From positions 1 through 42,970 of the forward strand of contig JAFSAC010000055.1 of NCBI GenBank assembly GCA_017442265.1: 42,970 nt of DNA, in the 5' to 3' direction. The position numbers were made by a program, and so were the translations under genes. How positions within the stretch are numbered: position 1 is the stretch's first letter; each line of letters begins with the position of its first letter. Shown piece after piece: positions 1-6,073 of the stretch. The DNA is from Clostridia bacterium. Lineage in GTDB: Bacteria; Bacillota; Clostridia; Oscillospirales; Acutalibacteraceae. Below the pieces are notes generated by a model, which was given only the letters and a program-made list of their open reading frames with translations, was not told the origin of the DNA and searched no databases.

Positions 1-109
1 CGGCATCTTGCGATGCTGCTTCAAATTAACGGGTTGTTGTGTGTTCTGGTTCGTTTCGTTGTTTAATTTTCAAGGTCCTGCGCCGTCCCTTTTCGCGGAC
101 AGCTTTGTT
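1..109 (-). other. Probable 5' leader of an rRNA operon leaving the window to the left
   Basis: Read on the minus strand, this stretch follows a near-consensus promoter and contains no open frame with a ribosome binding site. It carries CTTGAAAATTAAACAACG, a phrase typical of the region just before 16S rRNA genes in Bacillota (family knowledge), and a small GCATC-GCAA-GATGC stem with a GNRA loop near the window edge. The 16S gene itself is not in the window, so the assignment is inference from promoter strength and leader wording. It could also be the leader of another strongly expressed RNA. Confidence 0.5.
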
Positions 110-138
110 ATCATACCAAACGTTTTCCCTTTTGTCAA
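110..138 (-). promoter_or_regulatory. Strong sigma-A promoter, rRNA type, firing leftwards
   Basis: On the minus strand the -35 box is TTGACA (138-133), the spacer is exactly 17 bases, and the -10 box is TATGAT (115-110). Upstream of the -35 (139-180) lies a run of A/T tracts resembling an UP element. This combination is usual for rrn promoters. Confidence 0.75.
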
Positions 139-199
139 CACTTTTTTTCAATTTTTTCGAAAAAATCAAAGGATTATTTCAGTATTATAATACAATATG

Positions 200-228
200 A
201 AAAGGGCACCGCCAGGCGGTACCCTTTT
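200..228 (-). terminator. Terminator after the Cys-rich gene
   Basis: A hairpin with arms AAAAGGGCACCGCC and GGCGGTACCCTTTT (one mismatch) lies 11 bases beyond the stop codon of the Cys-rich gene. Both sides end in T/A runs, so it may work on either strand. It also insulates the rRNA-type promoter from read-through. Confidence 0.65.
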
Positions 229-239
229 GTTCATTTTGC

Positions 240-1058
240 CTATTTTTTGGTGACGCAGCCACAGCCACAGCCGGTATCCGGATTGGCATTCGCCGGCGGG
301 AAAAACTCGTTGACCGGGAAGCACATCTTCTTAAACAGCTCACAGGGGTTATCGTTGTTATTATTGTCACAGCATTCCTTCGTAGGCATACAGAAGTCAT
401 ACACCGGCACCAGCATCTGCACCTGGCGAATGAGCTGAACGATAGTAAAGAGCCCCACCGTGACCAGCACCGCTTTCCCCTCCTGCGGATCCACAAAGCC
501 GCCGTAACGGTGGCAGATCTTTTCGGGAATGGTGGTTTCACAGCAGTTGCAGCATTTACATTCGCAGATCTCTACCAGCTTTGCGCTCAAAATAACCGGG
601 TCGGCCACCTGGACGCAGCAACGGGGCATGTTCCGGATCGGCATATCCTGATGATCCGCACATTCGCCGGAATATTCACTGCAGAACACCTTCACGTTTC
701 CCTCGCTACCGTACAGGATCACCTTTTTACTGAAGGTAGCAATGCCGCACACCTCGGTGCAGGGGTTTCCGTGACCGGTGTACGCTTCCAGGCGGATCTC
801 GAAAAAGAAGGTAAGATCGCAGGAATAATAGCCGCGGTTGAAGGGCAGCGCTTCCACGTCGATGTAAGTATGAATGACCTCTACCTTTTTGGGACGCACC
901 CCGGCCGCGCAGTTGATGATCTGCTGATCCCGGTCGCAGAAATACACCCGCATATTTTCCGCGCAATCCTTGTCACAGCAGCTGTCATACACCCGCCCGG
1001 CATCGATACATACCGCTTCTTTGCAGGCGGTGTCGCGTATCATCCGATTGTCAGCCAT
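240..1058 (-). CDS. Cysteine-rich protein of unknown function
   Basis: A 272-residue protein with 29 cysteines (about 11%), many paired (SCCDKDC, CECKCCNCCE, KECC) and a GCGCGC motif near the C-terminus. There is no signal peptide; one moderately hydrophobic stretch lies about two thirds along (VLVTVGLFTIVQLI). A run of Asn/Asp (CCDNNNNDNPC) follows. The start at 1058 is chosen because GGGAGGAAT lies 4 bases upstream; an in-frame ATG at 1115 has no such site. I do not recognise the family. Cys-rich proteins of this size in Clostridia include spore-coat-like and metal-binding proteins, but neither is shown here. It lies downstream of pcrA in the same direction, separated by a long hairpin that includes its ribosome binding site. 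Confidence 0.85.
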   Translation of the reverse strand: MADNRMIRDTACKEAVCIDAGRVYDSCCDKDCAENMRVYFCDRDQQIINCAAGVRPKKVEVIHTYIDVEALPFNRGYYSCDLTFFFEIRLEAYTGHGNPCTEVCGIATFSKKVILYGSEGNVKVFCSEYSGECADHQDMPIRNMPRCCVQVADPVILSAKLVEICECKCCNCCETTIPEKICHRYGGFVDPQEGKAVLVTVGLFTIVQLIRQVQMLVPVYDFCMPTKECCDNNNNDNPCELFKKMCFPVNEFFPPANANPDTGCGCGCVTKK

Positions 1059-1063
1059 AAATA

Positions 1064-1141
1064 ATTCCTCCCATGACATTATCGTTATGTTCGGTGCCGT
1101 TCGGCGGCACTTCACTATTATGATATGTCAGTGGGAGGAAT
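1064..1141 (-). promoter_or_regulatory. Long leader hairpin that pairs the ribosome binding site of the Cys-rich gene
   Basis: Two 25-base arms (1064-1088 and 1117-1141) are complementary apart from a few bulges: ATTCCTCCCA.TGACAT against ATGTCA..GGGAGGAAT. A second hairpin, GTGCCG-TTCGG-CGGCAC, sits in the middle (1094-1110). In the minus-strand RNA the 3' arm holds the GGGAGGAAT Shine-Dalgarno of the downstream gene and the 5' arm is its antisense. That would mask translation initiation, or the element may be a small mobile palindrome. No T-run follows it, so it is not an ordinary terminator. Confidence 0.6.
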
Positions 1142-1148
1142 CGGTGAG

Positions 1149-3599
1149 TCAGATTCGGGTGAGTTTCGCGAAATTTTTCATAATCTTCTTAATTCCGGCG
1201 GATTCGAATTCGATCTCCAGCAGAAAATCGTTACCCATGGGGGTGATCTTTCGGATGACTCCGTTACCAAAAGTGTTATGGGACACCCGATCGCCGGCGG
1301 TCAAGTCACAGGTGGCCGGGGCGGCGGAAACGGTCGGACGGCTGACCGGGGTAAAGCGTGTTACCGCCGTCGACCGAGCGGAAGGATAATCCCAATCGCC
1401 GCTCGAACGGTCGGAATAAGCGGATTGGTCGTATCCCCCTCTTCCTTCTTGCGGCCGTCTTCCCCACGGGGTGGAGGCGGCACCGTATTCACACAGGTCC
1501 CGCTCGCGCAACAGATCCACCGGAACGTCCTGCAAAAAGCGGGAGGCGCGGTTATAGGTGGTGTGTCCGTACAGCATACGGCGGGTGGCACGGCAGATGA
1601 TCAATTCCTCCCGTGCCCGGGTAAACGCTACGTAACACAGGCGGCGATCCTCTTCCAGTTCCTCCGGCTGATACAGCACCTGCATACCGGGGAACACCCC
1701 CTCTTCAAAGCCGGGCAACAGCACCACCGGGAATTCGAGACCCTTGGAGGCGTGCATAGTCATCAGTACCACCGAATCGGCATTGACATCATAATTGTCA
1801 ATATCGGTAAAGAGGGCCATTTCCTCTAAGAAGCCGGCCAAAGTCGGCCGCTCCTCACCGCAGGATTGCTCGTAATTCAGAATGGTGGAGGCGAGTTCGT
1901 TCAGGTTGTCCACCCGTTCGGATTCGGTCGGCCCCGCCTGTTCCCACATAGCAAGATACCCGGTGCTTTCCAGCATGGTGCGGTACAACAGATGCAGAGA
2001 AATCTCTTCATCCGCATTCATACTACGCAGGTTTTCAATCATCGAAATGAACTGCTTGAGTTTTAAAGCGGCACGGCTGAGTTCCGGATATTCGTCCGCG
2101 TGGGACAGCAGGGTGTACAAGCTGACACCGCTTCGATCCGCCAGATCGGCGGCACGTTCCACCGTGGTATCGCCGATACTGCGTTTGGGTTCATTGATAA
2201 TACGGCGCAAGCTGACCCCGTCATCCGGGTTATTAATCAGCCGCAGATACGCCAGCGCATCCCTTACCTCTTTGGTGTCATTAAAACGGTGACCGCCGAT
2301 GATACGGTACGGAATACCGCTTTTTACCAGCGCCTGCTCAATCGCATTCGACTGAGCATTCGCACGGTACAGCACCGCAAAATCACTGAACCGCCGACCG
2401 CCGGACACCCCGTTCAGAATGGTTTCGGCGATAAAGCGACCTTCCGCTTCGGCAGTATCTACCGTCACCGCAGAAACCTTTTCTCCGATATCGTTTTGGG
2501 TCCAAAGGGTCTTCCCCTTACGCTGGACGTTTTTCGCGATCACCGCGTTGGCCGCGTCCAGAATATTTTTTGTAGAACGGTAATTCTGTTCCAGACGAAT
2601 GACCGAACAGCCGGAAAACTCGTCTTCGAAATTGAGAATGTTCGCAATGGTGGCGCCACGGAACTTATAAATACTCTGGTCATCATCACCGACTACACAG
2701 AGATTGCCGTTCCCTTCCGCCAAAAGACTGACCAGCCGGTACTGTGCCTGGTTAGTATCCTGATACTCATCCACCATAATGTAGCGGTACCGGGCGCGAT
2801 AGCGATCGGCGATCTCCGGGTACTGTTCAAACAGGTCAATGGTGCGGCACAGCAGATCGTCGAAATCCATAGCATCCGCTTCCTTCAACCGGCGCTGGTA
2901 CAAGCTATAACACTGCGCCACCGCTTTCAGCCGCGGATTGCCGCTCACCTCCGGGGACATCGCATATTTTTCGGGAGAGAGTAACATATCCTTTGCGCGG
3001 CTGATCTCATTCAAAATCGCTTTATGACCGATAAATTTTTCATCCAGCGACAGCGATTTCATACAGTCCTTCATCAATCGGCGGCTATCATCGGTATCGT
3101 AAATGGTGAAATGGGCGGAATAGCCGAGCGGGGCACCGTCCCGGCGCAGAATACGTGCGCAGAAAGAGTGGAAGGTACCCGCCATAACCTCTTCCCCGGC
3201 GGGACCGAGCATCCGGGAAAGCCGCTCCCGCAATTCTCCCGCCGCTTTATTAGTAAAGGTGATCGCAAGAATCTGCCACGCGGGACAGGGATCCACTGCC
3301 AGCAGAGCATCCAGCCGGTCATCCGGCGGGGTTTCTCCGGCGGCAAAACGGCGCAAGAGATCCTCCTGCTGTTCACCGATAAATGCAGGCATATCCTCCG
3401 AATGGTAGGCGGTACCAAACCGTATTAAATTCGCAATGCGGTTGATCAGCACGGTGGTTTTTCCGCTTCCGGCGCCCGCCAGAATAAGCAGCGGACCCTC
3501 CGTATGAAACACCGCTTCCCGCTGACGGTCGTTCATCCGGGAAAACACCCGGTCCATAACCGCGCGGCGCAGAGTTAAAAATTCTGTTTTCGTGACCAT
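1149..3599 (-). CDS. pcrA: ATP-dependent DNA helicase PcrA/UvrD (superfamily 1)
   Basis: 816 residues. A 3'-5' DNA helicase for repair and for clearing replication obstacles. Motifs in order: Walker A AGAGSGKTT (about 41-49), TFTNKAAGELRERL (Ia), VDEYQDTN (Walker B, about 276), GDDDQSIYKFRG (motif III, about 303), QNYRST (IV, about 336), TMHASKGLEFPVV (V) and VAFTRARE (VI). The last 45 residues form the PcrA-type Tudor-like tail (GDRVSHNTFGNGVI), which in the family binds RNA polymerase. About 50 residues between motifs I and Ia are longer than in Bacillus. The start at 3599 follows GGGGGAAC; an in-frame ATG at 3617 lacks a ribosome binding site. It stands alone behind the oadB terminator. 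Confidence 0.95.
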   Translation of the reverse strand: MVTKTEFLTLRRAVMDRVFSRMNDRQREAVFHTEGPLLILAGAGSGKTTVLINRIANLIRFGTAYHSEDMPAFIGEQQEDLLRRFAAGETPPDDRLDALLAVDPCPAWQILAITFTNKAAGELRERLSRMLGPAGEEVMAGTFHSFCARILRRDGAPLGYSAHFTIYDTDDSRRLMKDCMKSLSLDEKFIGHKAILNEISRAKDMLLSPEKYAMSPEVSGNPRLKAVAQCYSLYQRRLKEADAMDFDDLLCRTIDLFEQYPEIADRYRARYRYIMVDEYQDTNQAQYRLVSLLAEGNGNLCVVGDDDQSIYKFRGATIANILNFEDEFSGCSVIRLEQNYRSTKNILDAANAVIAKNVQRKGKTLWTQNDIGEKVSAVTVDTAEAEGRFIAETILNGVSGGRRFSDFAVLYRANAQSNAIEQALVKSGIPYRIIGGHRFNDTKEVRDALAYLRLINNPDDGVSLRRIINEPKRSIGDTTVERAADLADRSGVSLYTLLSHADEYPELSRAALKLKQFISMIENLRSMNADEEISLHLLYRTMLESTGYLAMWEQAGPTESERVDNLNELASTILNYEQSCGEERPTLAGFLEEMALFTDIDNYDVNADSVVLMTMHASKGLEFPVVLLPGFEEGVFPGMQVLYQPEELEEDRRLCYVAFTRAREELIICRATRRMLYGHTTYNRASRFLQDVPVDLLRERDLCEYGAASTPWGRRPQEGRGGYDQSAYSDRSSGDWDYPSARSTAVTRFTPVSRPTVSAAPATCDLTAGDRVSHNTFGNGVIRKITPMGNDFLLEIEFESAGIKKIMKNFAKLTRI

Positions 3600-3626
3600 T
3601 TTGTTCCCCCTGAACAATAAAAAGGT

Positions 3627-3660
3627 GAAAAGAGGAGGGAAAGTTCATCCTCCTCTTTTC
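3627..3660 (-). terminator. Terminator after oadB
   Basis: Perfect 12-bp stem GAAAAGAGGAGG / CCTCCTCTTTTC with a 10-base loop, starting 8 bases after the oadB stop. On the minus strand it is followed by ACCTTTTT. It separates the sodium-pump genes from pcrA. Confidence 0.7.
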
Positions 3661-3668
3661 GTATCATA

Positions 3669-5084
3669 TTAGCCAAATAAGGTGAGCAACACACCGGCCG
3701 CTACTGCCGAGCCGATCACGCCGGCCACGTTCGGGCCCATAGCGTGCATCAACAAGAAATTCGAAGGATTTTCCCGCTGACCTTCTTTCTGTGCCACACG
3801 AGCCGCCATCGGAACGGCTGATACACCGGCGGCACCAATAAGCGGATTCACCTTTCCGCCGGTCACCAGATACATCACCTTGCCGAGCAACACACCGCCA
3901 GCCGTGCCAAAGCTAAAGGCAATCAGACCAAGACAGATGATGAGCAAGGTTTTCAGTTGCAGGAACGAAGCGGCATTCGCGGTGGCACCTACAGTAACAC
4001 CCAAACAAATGGTAACGATATTCATCAGTTCGTTCTGGGCAGTTTTGGAAATACGATCCACCACTCCACTCTCCCGCATCAGGTTGCCGAGCATCAGCAT
4101 ACCCACCAGCGGAGCCGCACTGGGTAACAGCAAAACCACCACCACGGCAACAAAGATCGGGAACAGAATCTTTTCGGTTTTCGACACTTCGCGAAGCTGG
4201 GTCATCACCACCGAGCGTTCCTTTTTCGTGGTCAGCGCACGCATAATCGGCGGCTGGATAATCGGCACCAGCGCCATATACGAATACGCCGCAATGGCGA
4301 TCGCACCCAACAGGTGCGGAGCCAGTTTCGAGGTTAAGTAAATAGCGGTAGGCCCATCTGCGCCGCCTATGATCGCAATCGAAGCGGCTTCCTGTTGGGT
4401 GAATGCCAGTGCGTCAACCGGCAACAGGTTCATAGCGCGGGCGCCGAGATAGGTGATGAAAATACCAAACTGTGCCGCGGCACCAAGCAAGAAGCTCTTC
4501 GGATTGGAAAGCAGAGGACCGAAATCGGTCATCGCACCGATGCCGAGGAAGATCAACGGCGGATAGATGCCGAATTTGACACCCTGATACAGATACCAAA
4601 GCAAACCGCCCTGCTCAAAATGCTGCCAAAACGGAACCTGCACCGTCGCGGTGCCGTTTTCATTTACGTGCACCTTATAAACCGAATCACCGTCACGGTA
4701 AACGGTCATCTCGACACCGGCATCGTTAATGTAGGTTTCCAAATGGGAATCGGTGGCATAAACCGATACTTCGCTGAGATACACCGGGTACACCTGTTCA
4801 TAGGTGCCGTCCACATACGCTTGCTGTTCCGCCGCCGTAAATGGAACCAGCGAATTGTTCTGCGGGTCCATAATGCCACCGAGCGGCAGGTTGACAAGCA
4901 ACATACCGAATGCGATCGGCAATAAAAGCAGCGGTTCAAATTTCTTTTTAATGGCGAGATACAACAGCAGACAAGCCACCGCAATCATAATCAGGTTTTT
5001 CCAGCCACCGTTTTCAAAATTCATCAGCTGAGCTAAACCCGATTGCTTCCAAAGATCAAGCAACGCTTCTAAAAAACGATTCAT
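3669..5084 (-). CDS. oadB: Sodium-translocating decarboxylase beta subunit (OadB/GcdB/MmdB family)
   Basis: 471 residues, polytopic membrane protein. In the family, the beta subunit decarboxylates carboxybiotin and couples this to Na+ export. Visible family motifs: YQGVKFGIYPPLIFLGIGA (168-186), GGADGPTAIYLTSK (240-253, with the conserved Na+-site Asp243), SYMALVPIIQPPIMR, NPLIGAAGVSAVPMAARVAQ, and the C-terminal HAMGPNVAGVIGSAVAAG. Residues about 72-157 form a hydrophilic insertion between LPLGGI and GGLLWYLYQGV that shorter family members lack. It lies 17 bases after an OadG-like gene, so the two are probably co-transcribed. The alpha (carboxyltransferase) and biotin-carrier subunits are not in the window, so the substrate (oxaloacetate, methylmalonyl-CoA or glutaconyl-CoA) cannot be settled. 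Confidence 0.92.
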   Translation of the reverse strand: MNRFLEALLDLWKQSGLAQLMNFENGGWKNLIMIAVACLLLYLAIKKKFEPLLLLPIAFGMLLVNLPLGGIMDPQNNSLVPFTAAEQQAYVDGTYEQVYPVYLSEVSVYATDSHLETYINDAGVEMTVYRDGDSVYKVHVNENGTATVQVPFWQHFEQGGLLWYLYQGVKFGIYPPLIFLGIGAMTDFGPLLSNPKSFLLGAAAQFGIFITYLGARAMNLLPVDALAFTQQEAASIAIIGGADGPTAIYLTSKLAPHLLGAIAIAAYSYMALVPIIQPPIMRALTTKKERSVVMTQLREVSKTEKILFPIFVAVVVVLLLPSAAPLVGMLMLGNLMRESGVVDRISKTAQNELMNIVTICLGVTVGATANAASFLQLKTLLIICLGLIAFSFGTAGGVLLGKVMYLVTGGKVNPLIGAAGVSAVPMAARVAQKEGQRENPSNFLLMHAMGPNVAGVIGSAVAAGVLLTLFG

Positions 5085-5101
5085 AATCAGTTGTCCCTCC
5101 C

Positions 5102-5446
5102 TCAGTCAAGGCGATCGATCTTACGAATGGTATAAGCGGTTCCGACCGGCAAGGACGCCGCCACCGCCGCCGCAATCACCGCCGTTTCTTCATCCGAAAT
5201 ACCGTTTCGCACCTGTGTCGAAGAGACCATAGGGCCGATATCCACCACCGGGGTGGATACTACAGGGGGCACTTCCTCTGCCGAGTCCTTCTTGAGAGAA
5301 GAACTCATAATCATACCAAAAATCTTGAAAATGGTAGTCAGCAGTAATAATACCGAAAACACGACCACCAGACCGATCAAAATGGTGAATCCGGCATCGG
5401 TTAATATTTCCGCCGCCGTTTCTCCCGCAAGACAATACCAGGTCAC
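5102..5446 (-). CDS. OadG-type gamma subunit of sodium pump decarboxylase (copy 1, next to oadB)
   Basis: 114 residues. One N-terminal membrane segment (about residues 18-44, FTILIGLVVVFSVLLLLTTI), a short variable linker, and a C-terminal block VVDIGPMVSSTQVRNGISDE, then a hydrophobic AAAVAAS stretch ending in AYTIRKIDRLD. In the family the gamma subunit anchors and assembles the decarboxylase complex in the membrane. The start is GTG at 5446, preceded by GGGGG at 7 bases; no ATG fits. It is 17 bases upstream of oadB. Its C-terminal 50 residues are nearly identical to the second copy at 5606-5941, so the two are paralogues. Confidence 0.82.
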   Translation of the reverse strand: MTWYCLAGETAAEILTDAGFTILIGLVVVFSVLLLLTTIFKIFGMIMSSSLKKDSAEEVPPVVSTPVVDIGPMVSSTQVRNGISDEETAVIAAAVAASLPVGTAYTIRKIDRLD

Positions 5447-5516
5447 AATAATACCCCCAATTTTTACGAAAACAGGTAAAAAGCACCCTTTGTACCCATT
5501 TTAAAATACTTCGTAC

Positions 5517-5545
5517 ATTATACTGCATGGCACAAAAAAATGCAA
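5517..5545 (-). promoter_or_regulatory. Promoter of OadG copy 1 and oadB, overlapping the upstream terminator
   Basis: On the minus strand: TTGCAT (5545-5540), 17-base spacer, TATAAT (5522-5517). The -35 box lies in the 3' arm of the terminator hairpin at 5536-5574. The same arrangement, with CAGTATAAT, occurs at 6010-6038 before copy 2. Confidence 0.6.
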
Positions 5546-5574
5546 CGCTTTTTCAACAAAAGCATTGCATTTTT
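5536..5574 (-). terminator. Terminator after OadG copy 2
   Basis: A 17-bp stem (one mismatch at 5546/5564) of the form AAAAATGCAACGCTTTT / AAAAGCATTGCATTTTT with loop TCAAC. On the minus strand it ends in a T-run. It is nearly identical to the hairpin at 6029-6067. Confidence 0.8.
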
Positions 5575-5605
5575 CCAATCGATAAAGCGGACTATATATT
5601 CCCCT

Positions 5606-5941
5606 TTACTCGGCGCGGTCGATCTTACGAATGGTATACGCTTTGTCGCCGGGCAGAGAGGTTGCCACCGCCGATGCAATGACCGCCGTTTCCTCATCCG
5701 AAATACCGTTGCGAACCTGTGCGGAGGAAACCATAGGACCGAGATCTACCACCGGGGCGGGGGCCGCCGCCGGAGCAGCAGGCGCCGCCTGTTCAACCAC
5801 TTCCGCCTCAGCGGGTTTCTTAAAAGCGTGAACAAGATAAGAAATCAGCAAAAACACAGCCACGAGACCAATGATGATATACGCGGCGGTATCACTGATC
5901 ATTTCATTCATCGCATCAGCGGTCAACAAAAACAAAGACAT
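5606..5941 (-). CDS. OadG-type gamma subunit of sodium pump decarboxylase (copy 2)
   Basis: 111 residues. A single membrane segment (about residues 15-37, AAYIIIGLVAVFLLISYLVHAF), an Ala/Pro-rich linker (APAAPAAAPAP), and the same conserved tail as copy 1 (VVDLGPMVSSAQVRNGISDE ... AYTIRKIDRAE). The start at 5941 follows GGAGG at 7 bases; an in-frame ATG at 5965 lacks a good site. It has its own promoter and terminator, so it forms a separate transcription unit from copy 1 and oadB. The Ala/Pro linker resembles the hinge that precedes biotin-carrier domains, but no MKM biotin site is present. Confidence 0.82.
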   Translation of the reverse strand: MSLFLLTADAMNEMISDTAAYIIIGLVAVFLLISYLVHAFKKPAEAEVVEQAAPAAPAAAPAPVVDLGPMVSSAQVRNGISDEETAVIASAVATSLPGDKAYTIRKIDRAE

Positions 5942-6009
5942 ATCATTTCCTCCAGTTTTTATCAAAACGAGGGGAATTTCTTCCCTATCCGTTTAAAAAT
6001 TCCTTAGTT

Positions 6010-6038
6010 ATTATACTGTATACCGTCAAAAAATGCAA
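6010..6038 (-). promoter_or_regulatory. Promoter of OadG copy 2, overlapping the polC terminator
   Basis: On the minus strand: TTGCAT (6038-6033), 17-base spacer, TATAAT (6015-6010). The -35 box lies inside the terminator hairpin that ends the polC operon. The module matches the one at 5517-5545. Confidence 0.6.
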
Positions 6039-6067
6039 TGCTTTTTCATCAAAAGCATTGCATTTTT
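6029..6067 (-). terminator. Terminator of the pyrH-polC operon
   Basis: Perfect 17-bp stem AAAAATGCAATGCTTTT / AAAAGCATTGCATTTTT with loop TCATC, starting 7 bases after the polC stop codon and followed on the minus strand by a T-run. Confidence 0.85.
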
Positions 6068-6073
6068 CTAAAA

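Noticed and set aside
5606..5941. Biotin carrier protein
   Set aside because: The Ala/Pro linker is reminiscent, but there is no MKM biotinylation site and the tail matches the neighbouring gamma subunit.
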